Part shown: piece after piece, positions 20,374 to 30,216 of the stretch
How the letters are laid out: each line of letters begins with the position of its first letter
How positions within the stretch are numbered: the stretch's first letter is position 1
NCBI GenBank assembly: GCA_029834535.1
Contig: JAQMWT010000109.1
Coordinates: forward strand, 1 to 64,000
Reading direction: 5' to 3'
Source of the DNA: Chrysophaeum taylorii
Taxonomy: Eukaryota; Sar; Pelagophyceae; Pelagomonadales; Pelagomonadaceae
DNA: 64,000 nt
Position numbers and translations under genes: made by a program
The notes under the pieces: model-generated
Seen by the model: only the letters and a program-made list of their open reading frames with translations
Told to the model about the DNA's origin: nothing
Databases searched by the model: none

Positions 20374-22201
20374 ATGGCGCCTTTTTGGGTCAAAAAGGCC
20401 CCGCCCGTCGTCGAGACTATCAACCCCGAGCCTCTCGGGATCCCCTATGCCGAGGTCTTCACGGACCCGATCGTCTTGGTCGTCACCATAGCCATGACCG
20501 CCATCTTCCTCGTCCTCCGCAAGCTCTTCGGCCACCCCAAGTCGATGTTCGCCTCGAACCCACCGATCGCGGCGCACGCATTCACATTCATGCTTCCCTT
20601 CGTCTACCTCGCGATTCGAGGGCTTAACATCTGGTACTTCGACGACTCCTTGCACAGAATCGATCGCCGCTTCGGAGACCACTCGGGAGGCCGCCATCTC
20701 ATCGCCGTCATGATCGGTACCCAGATATTCGACATCCCCTCATCCATTTTGATCGGCGGCCCCCTCGCCGCCCCGAACTTCGTCGTCCATCACGTCGTTG
20801 TCCTCTCCCTCGCGATCTTAGCCCTCCGCTATCGCTTCGCCTTCTACTATGGTGCGCGCTCTCTCTTTTTGCCCCTGTTGTTGTCTCGTTGTCTGTCAGA
20901 CAGACGCGCTCCCGTCGGAGTTCCTCCTGCGTTTTCATTGGATTTCGAAAAAAAAAAGCGCACGGTTGTTCACGTTGTTGTTGTTGTTGTTGTCTCACCA
21001 CGTCGAGAACGAGGTTGCGATCGAGCAACTGTTTGTTGTTGGTGCTGTGCCGTTGGATACGAAAACGAGGCGGACGCGATTGCTTTTTATGACTTTGCGC
21101 GGGCGGTTGCGGTTTCTTCTTCCGTGTTGGAAACTTCGGGGCTGCAGTTACGATATGCCAGCGCGGCCCCTAAACAACCCTGCATGGCAGAACATCATCC
21201 GGACCTTTATGATCCGATCTACGTACGGTTCGTTATCGAAGATATCGTCGACGGCGGATTCTGCCTCGCGGCGGATCGGCAGCCCCGCCGACAATCTTTT
21301 TTGCTTGTCGTCGATCGCGCGGTGCTCGGGTCAGCTTGGAAGTTTTTCGGCGCTAACCGCTTGCTTCTTCTTCGCCGAGGTTTTCTTTCTTTTGCCCTCA
21401 TACGGCTCGCTCCGTTGTTGGCGTGGAGACTACGCTTCTTCCTCGATTGGCGGCGGCGGGGAGCGACGACTACTTTCGACCTCCCAAATCATCACGCGCG
21501 CGAACGCACAAGTTCGCCGACCGTTTTTTGGCGAGGCGGGCATGTGGGGACGAAACATCAATTCTGCCATGTCGACGACGACTACAACCGAATTGCTGGG
21601 AGACGCTACGAGCGTCTGCGCGCCTCGTCGAGGACGAAAAACAGAACCGAGAGCCGTTTGCATTTGGTGGTACGCCGCCAAAGATGATGCATGCGTTGAA
21701 CGAGAACTTTGAGCTTTCGGTTGTTGTTTTATGTTCTGTTCCCTTTTTGTGTATCCAGATGCCCTGTCCTATTCGAATTACAGGCGTGTACTTTATGGGC
21801 GTGACGGAGTTGTCGACGCCGCTGCTCGCGTTCGTCGATTTGTTCCGCGACTTTCCAAAGTTCGCTCTCAAGTTCCCAAACACGAACGAGACCGTCCGCA
21901 TCTCGTTCGCGATTGCCTTCTTCTGGGTTCGCATTATCTCCTGGCTCCCCATCTCGGTCAAATTCTGGTCCGACGCGTTTGGCATGCTCGCCGACACCCT
22001 CCCGCGCAACGCGCTCCCAAAGGGCGTCCTCTATCTCTGGCTTGTCGTTCACACATTCCTCACCATCCTTCAGTGGCGAGTTGCTCCGCGTGCGTGTCTA
22101 ACAGTTCCAGCAGGCACTGGGGTATCAAGATCGCGAAAGCGGCGTACTTGATGGCCATCGGTGACAAGTCGGCCCGCGAGATAGAAGCAAAGGGTGCCTA
22201 G
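20374..22201 (+). CDS. TLC-domain membrane protein
   Basis: Exons 20374-20851, 21784-22075 and 22114-22201 give 285 residues. The domain is TRAM/LAG1/CLN8 (TLC). Several hydrophobic segments are present, with paired His in NFVVHHVVVLSLAIL and the family's YFMGVTELSTPLLAFVDLF block. Intron 1 is 932 nt (gtgcgc...ttacag), far longer than others here. Removing it joins FYYG to VYFMGVTEL as expected. Intron 2 is 38 nt and best read as GC-AG (gcgagt...cagcag), giving LQWHWGIKIAKAAY. A GT-AG reading with a 20-nt intron is also possible. TLC proteins act in ER or Golgi lipid metabolism (some are ceramide synthases), and the subtype is unknown. The start is the ATG at 20374 (MAPFWVKKAP). Confidence 0.8.
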
Positions 22202-22588
22202 GAGGAGAGAGCACACGATTCGTAGTGGCCCCACCTCCGCTTTGAGCTAGTCGCTTTTTTTCCCTCCTTGCACCGTCCATACGGTGCTTCGTGTGTCTCT
22301 CCCGCCAAACACACCCTCCGTTTATGCATCGCCGCCTGCGTTGCGGGCCATCCCTGGGTTGTTGCACGCGCGTACAGACAAGATGCCCCCAAGTGGTGGT
22401 GGTGGTGGTGGTGGTACGTCACCTGGCCCTCTGTGTGGCAGACCAGATGCGCAAAGTGGTGGTAAATCACCTGATGACCCCTCTGGAGTGGCCGAGATCT
22501 CGACGTAGTAGGGGCCCAAAACTGGCCGTCATTCGTGTTTTGACGTCACTTGTCGCGTCTTATAATCTCTTTGGTGGAAAACGTCGAT
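22202..22588. other. Intergenic region with GGT microsatellite
   Basis: No gene seen. A GGT run (about 22395-22417) is the main feature. The last 100 bases likely hold the promoter of the START-like gene. Confidence 0.6.
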
Positions 22589-23500
22589 ATGTCTCACAAA
22601 GATAATGTCGTCAGCGAGCTCAAAGGACTCGCCAAGGAGGCCCGGTGGCTCGACGCCGGCGACGCACTCGAGCGGTTCGAGACTACTCACGGTCTTTTGT
22701 CGTCGAAGTGCGATCAAGAACTCATCGACGACGTCCGAGAATTGGCGATGAGGTTTCGTTGCGCGCGAGAGCGGTGCGACCGCGAGACTGGTTGGGAGAT
22801 AGGCCATTCTTATCTCGGCACGGAGACGAGCTTCAGGTACGACGAAGACGGGACGTTGTGGCTAAAAACGGTCGGAAACCTGCAAGACATCGACCTATTC
22901 TACACGGTCGCCGTGATCCGCGAGGTCGAGCTCTTCGGCGAGTGGGTGCCCTTCATGCGCGGAGTCTCGATCGTCAAGCAGCTCGACTTTTCGCGGTTGT
23001 GTACGCACTTTTCGATTGGCGTCAGGGGTATCCTTGTCAGAGATTGCGTGCTGCGCGTCTCGGCCTGCAACTCGGTTTTGACCGATGCTGCTCTGTATTT
23101 CGAAGGCGACAGCCCGGAGGACGACTCTTGGCGAGGGGCGCCGTTGCCACCGCGTCATCGGGGCTTTGCCTTCGACAGGATGAGAATTTTTTCGTTGACG
23201 GCAAATATTGAGTTCAAGGGGCCCACCGCCCAACGCTGCAACATTATCGCCGCCGTCGACCTGCGTCTTGCCGTGCCGCGCTCGGTGTTGGACTTCTTTC
23301 TCAAACGCCTCGTCGGCATTTTCTTGATCCTCTGGCGCCGCCAATCACGACGTATCGCGCTCGACCCAGACTCGAAGCATCGTCAGGCGATCAAAGCCGA
23401 CCCCGACTTCTACCAATACTTCCTCTATCCCAAGTACCTCGAGTTCCTCAAAGCGCGCGAATGGCCTCTCCCCAACGATGGGCCGTGCACTGAAAAGTAA
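22589..23500 (+). CDS. START-like lipid-binding protein
   Basis: 303 residues from ATG at 22589 (MSHKDNVVSEL). The N-terminal 60 residues are helical. From about residue 85 the pattern fits a START/SRPBCC fold: KTVGNLQDIDLFYTVAVIRE, VELFGEWVPFM, a beta-rich middle (LRVSACNSVLTDAALYFEG), and a long C-terminal helix (PRSVLDFFLKRLVGIFLILW). START domains bind lipids or sterols in a hydrophobic tunnel and often move them between membranes. The assignment is by fold pattern, since no catalytic signature exists. No intron needed. Confidence 0.6.
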   Translation: MSHKDNVVSELKGLAKEARWLDAGDALERFETTHGLLSSKCDQELIDDVRELAMRFRCARERCDRETGWEIGHSYLGTETSFRYDEDGTLWLKTVGNLQDIDLFYTVAVIREVELFGEWVPFMRGVSIVKQLDFSRLCTHFSIGVRGILVRDCVLRVSACNSVLTDAALYFEGDSPEDDSWRGAPLPPRHRGFAFDRMRIFSLTANIEFKGPTAQRCNIIAAVDLRLAVPRSVLDFFLKRLVGIFLILWRRQSRRIALDPDSKHRQAIKADPDFYQYFLYPKYLEFLKAREWPLPNDGPCTEK

Positions 23501-23972
23501 CCCCCGCTTGTGCGTACGCGAGCTCCAGCTCGTGTCCTGTGTAAATAGTGCCAGTCTGCCCCCGCTCTCATTCGCTCGAGGTCGGTCCGACCTCGAGCGT
23601 TCCAAGGGTATGGGGCGGCGAATTCGACAGGTAGTTAAAAAAACGATATTGTGGTTGAAAGTCAATAAGTTGTTCATCAGCGCGTTACTTACCACGACGT
23701 GACCCACGGTGCAGAGACGTAGTTTGGCACTTTTGCGTCGACGTCTTCACAAGAGGATTCCAGTGCGGGGAAAAAAAGCACTAGGCCAGGACCTGCAGCC
23801 GCACCCACGTTACACTGGCAGTACCACGTCCTGTCCCTACTTCTTTGCCTCTACACTGCTTTCCGCCGTGCGCAAGCGCCATTGCCGCAGATTGCAACAG
23901 ACTAGACATTGTTATTACTTACCCGTTATTATTATTGGATACGACGTCGCGAAGAAGAAGAAGAAGAAGAAG
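23501..23972. other. Intergenic/5' leader with GAA microsatellite
   Basis: No separate gene seen. A GAA run (about 23950-23973) lies directly before the start codon of the prolyl hydroxylase gene. The frame is open upstream but low in family signal, so it was left out of the gene. Confidence 0.55.
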
Positions 23973-25847
23973 ATGGGTTCGATCTTGAAGTTGCTTCTGA
24001 TGCGGCGCGTTGTGGCGACCACCAGCGAATTCGAGGATCGACTCGATTTGTGGCGCCGTGGCGTGCACGAGCCTCCCAAGTGCAGCGATTTGACTTGTTC
24101 GGCGGATCTCGCGGCGCGGGCCCAGTTCGCGCGAATGCTGCCCGTACTTCGGCACCGCGGCGGGAGCACGGGGGTCGTGGAGCCGCGGAGCTTGATTGGG
24201 AAGTTGGGTGAGGAGTACGCGGCGGCGCTCGCCCTGAACGAGGCCGAGCACGCGCGCGACTGCGAGAAGAGCTGCGCGTCGTTCTACTGCGGAGAAGGGT
24301 TACCCGATTCGACGTTGCTCGAGACCCGCGAGATTTCCATGGGCTCGGTGCCGCCCGAGGACTTCGCCTCCATGTTTCACTACCCGCTGGATCTGATAAA
24401 AGTGACGCGGGAACCCGTCGTAAGCGCGGGGGAGGCGTCGCGCGCCGTCGCGTTGGCCAAGGCGGAGAACGTCGACGGCAACGTCTTCCCGAGCGGCAAG
24501 TACAAGCTCGGGGGCGATTGGCTGGTCCACTTGCACGGGACGCGGCAGTGGTTTAACCACCTCCTGGAGCGAACTTTGGTGCGGAACATCGCCGCGAGTT
24601 TTCCGGAGATAGTCACGAACGCGTCGACTCTGAGGGCGCACTCGGTCGCGATGCTCAAGTACAACTCGTCCCACCCGCGCACCGACGTCCACGTCGACAA
24701 CGGAATTATCGCGCTGACCTTTGCCCTGTCGAACCGATCCAACTACAAAGGCGGCGGAACCTATTTCGAGCACCTCGGCGAGTCGAACCTCGTCGAGATG
24801 GACGCCGGGCACGCGACGTGGCGACCGGGAAGCGTGCGGCACGGCGGCCACCGCGTCACGCGAGGCGAGCGGTATATCATTGGGGCCTTCTTTTTGCTGA
24901 GTGACCGCGTCGAACACGTGCGCCGCCTCAAGAACCGCGGGTCGAACTTTCGCGCCGAGGGCGACGTCGCGACGGCGGCGACGCACTTCAAATGGGCTTT
25001 GGAGATCAACCCCAAGTGCACGACGTGCCTCAAGGACCTCGCCGAAGCACTCGTGGTCAACGGTACCCTCGACGCCGCGGAAGGGACCCTTCGGATGGCG
25101 TTGGACTTGCTGCCGTCGGACTCGGACGCGCTCTTCTCTTTGGGAGTATTGCTGTCCCAAAAAGGCGACCATCGCGCCGCGCTCGAGGCGTACCGGCAGT
25201 CGGCGGCCGTCAATCCCGACGACGCCGAGCTATTGTACAATCTCGGTCTCAAGCTCCAGCAAGTCGAGGGGTCGCAGGAAGAGGAACGACGCATGTACGC
25301 GCGCGCGCTCGAGGCCGACCCCTCGTTCGCCAAAGCGCACTGCAACTTGGGCGCGGCGTACGCCGAGGCTGGCGACGACGACAAGGCTGAGCATCACCTG
25401 GTGGCCGCTAGCCAGGATCCCAGCGTGGCCGTCACGGCACTCCAGAACCTGGCGATGCTCTACGAGAAGCGAGCGCAGCGCGGCCTCGCGGGCTTCGGGG
25501 CACTCAAGACGCGCGAGGCAGCGATCGACGTGTCCACGGCCGCCGACGTTCACCTCTCCAACGCCCAGAAAACCTGGGACCACCTCCGCACCATCGCGCC
25601 GCCCGATGTCGCTAGAATGGCGACCTCAAAGCTCCTATCGCTTCTCAAGACGCGCGGCCGCCTCGTCGCCATCGCCGACATCCCCTCGGCCATCACCATC
25701 CTCGAGCAGGCCACCGCCCTCGACCCCTCCGACGCCGCGACCTGGCAAGCCCTCGCCAGAGCCTGCTCGCTCGTCGGCGACAGTGCGAAAGCTCAGTCGT
25801 GCCAGGAGCGTCTCGACGTCCTCCTAAAGAAGAAGAGCAGGGGTTAA
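23973..25847 (+). CDS. Prolyl 4-hydroxylase-like 2OG-Fe(II) oxygenase fused to TPR repeats
   Basis: 624 residues from ATG at 23973 (MGSILKLLL). The oxygenase spans about residues 215-315. The iron ligands are likely the HVD motif in HPRTDVHVDNGIIALTF and the distal His in VRHGGHRVTRGERYIIGAFF, with Arg in the 2OG-binding place. The GGGTYFEHL block between them is typical of P4H. From about residue 320, TPR units follow: NFRAEGDVATAATHFKWALE, LFSLGVLLSQKGDHRAALEA, and HCNLGAAYAEAGDDDKAEHH. A Cys-rich patch (CEKSCASFYCGEG) precedes the oxygenase. The substrate is unknown. Cell-wall, collagen-like or regulatory protein hydroxylation are options. The N-terminus is hydrophobic but short, so an ER signal is uncertain. 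No intron. Confidence 0.8.
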   Translation: MGSILKLLLMRRVVATTSEFEDRLDLWRRGVHEPPKCSDLTCSADLAARAQFARMLPVLRHRGGSTGVVEPRSLIGKLGEEYAAALALNEAEHARDCEKSCASFYCGEGLPDSTLLETREISMGSVPPEDFASMFHYPLDLIKVTREPVVSAGEASRAVALAKAENVDGNVFPSGKYKLGGDWLVHLHGTRQWFNHLLERTLVRNIAASFPEIVTNASTLRAHSVAMLKYNSSHPRTDVHVDNGIIALTFALSNRSNYKGGGTYFEHLGESNLVEMDAGHATWRPGSVRHGGHRVTRGERYIIGAFFLLSDRVEHVRRLKNRGSNFRAEGDVATAATHFKWALEINPKCTTCLKDLAEALVVNGTLDAAEGTLRMALDLLPSDSDALFSLGVLLSQKGDHRAALEAYRQSAAVNPDDAELLYNLGLKLQQVEGSQEEERRMYARALEADPSFAKAHCNLGAAYAEAGDDDKAEHHLVAASQDPSVAVTALQNLAMLYEKRAQRGLAGFGALKTREAAIDVSTAADVHLSNAQKTWDHLRTIAPPDVARMATSKLLSLLKTRGRLVAIADIPSAITILEQATALDPSDAATWQALARACSLVGDSAKAQSCQERLDVLLKKKSRG

Positions 25848-25898
25848 GGATCGTGTCGTCTGGTCCAGTCTCGTGCGATCGTAACAACATACATAATC

Positions 25899-26241
25899 AT
25901 GGTGCTGCGGATGATCATGGCCATTCCAGACGTCCAGCTCGGGATGACGAGGCTAAAAGATCTCGGTGGTTTCGCTGTCAAGCTCGTGCCCTGGGGGCTG
26001 CCGGCCGTCTTGTTCGCAGGATGGTACGTTGTGCGCCGGCTCTTTGAGTCACGCGTCATGCAGGATGGTTTACCCCGCGCTGACGCCTGGCTTCAAGCAG
26101 AGCCTCGGCCTCGAGTCCCCGCCGCCCTCGGGCAAGACCTTTGAGTTCGACAAGGCCGACGTCGGAGAAGTTCGTCTCACCTTGGTATTATGGTTGTTTT
26201 TCACCACTAATGCCGCGCAGGTCCCCGAACTCAAGTCGTGA
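25899..26241 (+). CDS. Small single-span membrane protein, 83 residues, two short introns
   Basis: Exons 25899-26023, 26064-26169 and 26221-26241 are joined across GT-AG introns of 40 and 51 nt. The second intron has a CTAAT branch-point-like motif. The product starts MVLRMIMAIPDVQLG and has one hydrophobic span (FAVKLVPWGLPAVLFAGW). After it comes MVYPALTPGFKQSLGLES and a short acidic tail ending VPELKS. Its size and shape recall accessory subunits of mitochondrial respiratory complexes, but I do not recognise the family. An alternative start is the ATG at 25911. Confidence 0.55.
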
Positions 26242-26385
26242 TGGCGGCGTTGAACGAGGGGCCATTCTCCACAGCTTCTTCTCACGCTTCCAATGCCCGG
26301 CTTTGCGGCGTAATGCGGTATTATTATGATAGGGAGCGTAGTAGCAAGTTGCGGTGACAAACCCGAGGTGGTCCGGCGGCAGACT

Positions 26386-26620
26386 TGTGGCGGCAACTCC
26401 CGCCTCCTAAGGCTTACCCCTCTTCTAGCCCCCCCCTTATCAGGGGCACCTTGCTCCGATCTGATGATGTCAGTTTTCTCTTTGGCATCATCTTCCCTGA
26501 TTTCTGTGATTCAAGTGTTCTTGATCATAAAGCAACATCCGATCCTCAAGTTGTGAGGACCAGGCACGGAAGTTGTTTGTGGTTGTGTGGCGAAAGAACG
26601 GCCATCCTTGTCCAGTGACT
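26386..26620 (+). repeat. Diverged LTR relic related to the gypsy family
   Basis: TGTGGCGGCAACTCC followed by CTAAGGCTTACCCC and then CTCAAGTTGTGAGG appear in the same order and spacing as in the LTR at 57916-58220. No coding region flanks it, so it looks like a solo or fragmentary LTR of a related subfamily. Its right end is unclear and may extend to about 26760. Confidence 0.6.
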
Positions 26621-26777
26621 CCACCAAGGGCGCGGACGCGAGCGGCGGGCCAGGATTCGAAGGCACGCCAGGTAGCCCCAAAATTCTCCTTGCGCCACAA
26701 GACTGACTGCGTGCGACCTGCCCCTCCTCTCTTTGGCAGACTTTGCCTGCCCCTGATGACCACCCCGTTTTAAAGGC

Positions 26778-27034
26778 AGGGTCGGATAAGAAAGTTCGTA
26801 CGAGCCGTTAACTATGTTTCAGTTTGTACTAAGACATACTCAACGGATCGCTGAGCTATGTTCATTTGTACTCAAGCAGTATGTGCCGCCACGCCGCGAG
26901 ATCGTCGCGATGGAACTAGTCCCCATAGTGAAGTCGGCATCCTTTCGTCCCCTCACGCAAAAAAAGGAAAAAGCCCAAGCGTTGTAGGACCCGTCGTTGC
27001 GGCGCGGGCTAGTCTCGTTTTCTTATCCGACCCT
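26778..27034. mobile_element. hAT-type MITE, copy A (257 bp)
   Basis: Ends AGGGTCGGATAAGAAA and TTTCTTATCCGACCCT are perfect inverted repeats (a further A closes the right end). They are flanked by an 8-bp direct repeat TTAAAGGC at 26770-26777 and 27035-27042. The 8-bp duplication and A/TAGGG termini fit the hAT superfamily. The copy is nearly identical to copy C (53822-54079) and to the right part of the larger element at 34645-35891. It is non-coding. Confidence 0.88.
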
Positions 27035-27202
27035 ATTAAAGGCAGCCCTCACATCTTAACCCCCATGAGAGGTGTTATTGTTTCAATATTCAAGGATCGT
27101 TGTTGAGTTTTTACGATTTTCAGAAACCCCCCCTTCTTCTTATTCTCTAAGGAGTACGTCAACAATCGTTGGTTGGGAGCCTCGGTCGATGTCTATGCAG
27201 AC

Positions 27203-28085
27203 ATGGAACCGTGGCTTGCGTTGTCGAGTAGCTTCGCTGAATCCATGATGGCCGGAGCCGTCGCTGGATTTGTGAGGTTTTTGGTTGATGTCACAATAAT
27301 AATAATCAAATGTCGCCCAGGTGTGCGACTTGACGTTGTACCCGCTCGACACACTGAAAACGCGTCTCCAAGCGCCGGGCGGTCTGCGGGGCTCGGGCGG
27401 GCTCGTTGGCGCGTACCGGGGTATCGGGATCACGCTCGCGGGGTCGGTCCCGTGCTCGGCGCTGTTCTTCTCGACGTACGAGTCAGCGGTGCCGTGCGTG
27501 GACGGAGTCGTCGCGTCGCGGTGCGATGCCGTCGAGGCGAGGCACTGCCTCGTGAACGCCATCGCCGCCGCGATCGGCGAGTTCGTGGCGGCGACGATCC
27601 GCACGCCCATCGAGGCGCTGAAGCAACGTCGCCAAGTTAATTCCGAACCTCCCGCCGCGACGCTGCTTTGGCGAGGTTGGAGCGCGACGCTCCTCCGCGA
27701 CGTACCGTTTTCGATGGTCCAGTACCCGCTCTACCACGCGGCAAAGCGCTACTGTTGCAGCCCGAGCAAGGGCGGGATCGTCGAGGACCCGTCGCGGGCT
27801 GCGCTCTGCGGATCGCTGACGTCGGCAACCGCCGCCGCGCTCACGACGCCCTTCGACGTCGCTCAAACGAGGGTCATGCTCGCCGACGGCGAACGCCGAA
27901 GCACCTTCGCGATTATGCGTGACCTCGCGAGGGCGCGAGGTGTCTCCGCGCTCTTCGCCGGTGCTGCCCCGAGGTCTGCGTGGATGGGTCTCGGCGGCCT
28001 CCTCTTCCTCGGAAGCTACGAACACGCGAAGGTCCTGTGCCGCGGCACGCTCCACGGCTGCGAAAGACAAAACCCCGTCTGCTGA
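27203..28085 (+). CDS. Mitochondrial S-adenosylmethionine carrier (SLC25A26-like)
   Basis: Exons 27203-27271 and 27321-28085 are joined over a 49-nt GT-AG intron, giving 277 residues. Three mitochondrial-carrier repeats are seen: PLDTLKTRLQ, PIEALKQRRQ and PFDVAQTRVM, the Px[DE]xx[KRQ] signatures. The first repeat, DLTLYPLDTLKTRLQAPGG with GLVGAYRGIGITLAGSVPCSALFF after it, is close to the SAM-carrier subfamily. It would import SAM into mitochondria (or plastids) for methylation in exchange for SAH. An upstream coding exon cannot be excluded, because the sequence before the ATG ends in an ag. The gene is convergent with the MFS gene, 227 bp apart. Confidence 0.85.
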
Positions 28086-28312
28086 TGATACCCCTCGTTT
28101 GGGAAAGACGCCGACACTATCGACCTTCCTCTCTCCCCCGGGCGCCTTGCACCTTTTCTTCCATCAAGAACTGGGTTGCGGGCCGCTCTTCTCGTCGACC
28201 ATATGCCTCCCTCCCTCCCTCCCTCCTCTACGTGATGTCTATGATATAAAATTATGGTCAGCCAGAAAAGTGGCTGGGTGGTGTCTTGAGTGTAAGCAAT
28301 GTGGAGAGACTA

Positions 28313-30136
28313 TTAGAGCGCGACGATGTTGTTGTTGTCGTCGTCGTCGTCGTCCCCCGCCTCCCGCGAGGCTTCGGCGTTGACCTCGGTGACCTCGGGA
28401 CGAGCGCGGTCATCGTTGGGGTGGTCGCACGACGCAGCATAATAATAAGAAGAAGAAGAAAAAGGAGGGTCCTCCTCGTCGTCGCCCTCCTCCTCCTCCT
28501 CGTCCTCGTCGATGATCGAGTAGGTCGGGGCGTCGGCGGGTCGGTTTGGCCGCGGCAATACGGCGGGGGCGCGCGAGGAGGGGAGCGAGCGGGTGAGGGT
28601 CGCCGCCGCCCCGAGGAGCGTGCGGGAGGTGTGCGCGGCACTGTTCGCAGTGGAGGCTTTATTACTATTATTATTATTATTATTATTACTTTGCGGAAAG
28701 AAATAATTTTGCGGCTTTAACGGCGGCGGCGGTTTGGCGTCGTCGTCGTCGCCGCCGTCGACACGGTCCCGAGTCCCGAGCGTCTCGGGGACCGCGAGAA
28801 GAACAAATACAAACGAAAAGAGCGCGATCCCCGCGACAACGTGGCACGAGACCCTGAGCGAGAAGGAATCGGCCACAAAACCGGAGACGTCGGCGCCGAC
28901 GACGATGCCCAAGTCCGACACCAAACGAAAGAGAGACAAGAATGCCCCCCGGTTGTCCTCGGGGGCGAGGTCGGTCGAAATGGTCATAACGAGGCCGCTC
29001 GCAAAACCGTTGCCTGCGCCGACGAGCATCGAGGCGAGGACGACGCCCGTCGCGGCCGTGGCCGAGCCGAGGGCGCCGAAGCCGATCGCGAAGGCGGCGC
29101 ACGAGAGGCACGCTGCCGGTCGTCGGCCGCGCGAGTCCATCACGCGTCCGGCGAGCGACAAACCGACGGCGGCGTCGGCAAAGTAGCTCGCGGCAACGAC
29201 GTAGCCGACGTGCTCTGTCCGGAGCCTCGCGTGCACGGCGGCGAGGGGCACGAGGAGCTCGCGCGACGTGCGTATCCAAAAGATGAGGAGACCGAACGTC
29301 GCCGTAGCCGCGAGTTCGCGCAGCGACGTCAGCACGACCGCCTTGTAGGCCGACAAGAGCGTCGGGGGGTCGTTGGCGCGGCGGCCGGAGGTCGGGAGTC
29401 CGAGGGTAAGGACCGTCCCCGCGAGCGCCACGGCGGGCGCGCTCGCGAGCGCGACCCTCGCGCCGACGCGTCCGGCCGCGACGCCCGCGGCCGCGGGCGC
29501 GAGGACGCTCGCGACCCTCGTGAGCCCCCCCAAGAGCCCCATCGCTCCCCCCCGCACCTCGGTCTTGAACATGACGCGGCACCACGACTGCCGGCCCACC
29601 TGGAAGAGCGCGAGGTAGAGCCCCGTGACGCCAAAGCCCGCGCACAATCCGACCAAGCCCCGTGCGAAACCGATCGTCGCGCCCGCGACCACGAACAACA
29701 AGCCACCGCACACCATCGTCGTTTTATCGCCAAGGCGCCGCTGAAGCGAGGCCGCCGGCACGTTCCCTGCGACCTTGCCGACGCCCACAAAGCTTGTCGC
29801 GAGCCCGATCTGGGCGGGTTTCAGCCCGAATTTTGACTCACCGACGGCCGGCACGAGCGTCTGCGGGACAAGCCGCGCGATGGCCAGCAGCATCTGGCTC
29901 GCGTACAACGACAGCGCGACCTCGCGCAGACGCCTCACCGTGCGCACGCGCCGCACGCGGCACCATCGCCGCCAGGACCGCCCAGCCCGAACCTTCGCAG
30001 AAGATGCCTCGCGTTGGTGATCCAAATACGCCTCTACCTCCGCCTCCTCTTCCTCCTCGCGCAAGATCGTCGCTGCCGCCGCGAGCTCGACTTCTTTCAC
30101 CTCTTGCGTCACGCGCTCGTAAGCGATCGCGTTCAT
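28313..30136 (-). CDS. Major facilitator superfamily (MFS) transporter
   Basis: 607 residues from ATG at 30136. An N-terminal Glu-rich, then Arg-rich cytosolic segment leads into about 12 hydrophobic helices between residues 75 and 470. The MFS motif-A type loop is GRVMDSRGRRPA, and Gly-rich helices (VGVGKVAGNVPAASLQRRLGDK) fit a drug/metabolite porter. The C-terminal 130 residues are low-complexity, with polyaspartate, polyproline and a poly-Asn run encoded by an ATT microsatellite at about 28660-28688. The substrate cannot be named. No intron is visible. Confidence 0.8.
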   Translation of the reverse strand: MNAIAYERVTQEVKEVELAAAATILREEEEEAEVEAYLDHQREASSAKVRAGRSWRRWCRVRRVRTVRRLREVALSLYASQMLLAIARLVPQTLVPAVGESKFGLKPAQIGLATSFVGVGKVAGNVPAASLQRRLGDKTTMVCGGLLFVVAGATIGFARGLVGLCAGFGVTGLYLALFQVGRQSWCRVMFKTEVRGGAMGLLGGLTRVASVLAPAAAGVAAGRVGARVALASAPAVALAGTVLTLGLPTSGRRANDPPTLLSAYKAVVLTSLRELAATATFGLLIFWIRTSRELLVPLAAVHARLRTEHVGYVVAASYFADAAVGLSLAGRVMDSRGRRPAACLSCAAFAIGFGALGSATAATGVVLASMLVGAGNGFASGLVMTISTDLAPEDNRGAFLSLFRLVSDLGIVVGADVSGFVADSFSLRVSCHVVAGIALFSFVFVLLAVPETLGTRDRVDGGDDDDAKPPPPLKPQNYFFPQSNNNNNNNSNKASTANSAAHTSRTLLGAAATLTRSLPSSRAPAVLPRPNRPADAPTYSIIDEDEEEEEGDDEEDPPFSSSSYYYAASCDHPNDDRARPEVTEVNAEASREAGDDDDDDNNNIVAL

Positions 30137-30216
30137 AGGAGCCGGCGACCTTCTTCGTCCCTCATACCCCCGGGCTCTCTCTCTTCCAACGGCTCGGAAT
30201 ACTCGGAAATTATTAT

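Noticed and set aside
24300-25172. 290-residue minus-strand frame opposite the prolyl hydroxylase
   Set aside because: Antisense shadow. The sense strand has the oxygenase and TPR motifs.
26858-27106. 82-residue frame repeated at 35714 and 53902 that looks like a conserved small protein
   Set aside because: It lies inside the three MITE copies. The conservation is that of the repeat, not of a protein.
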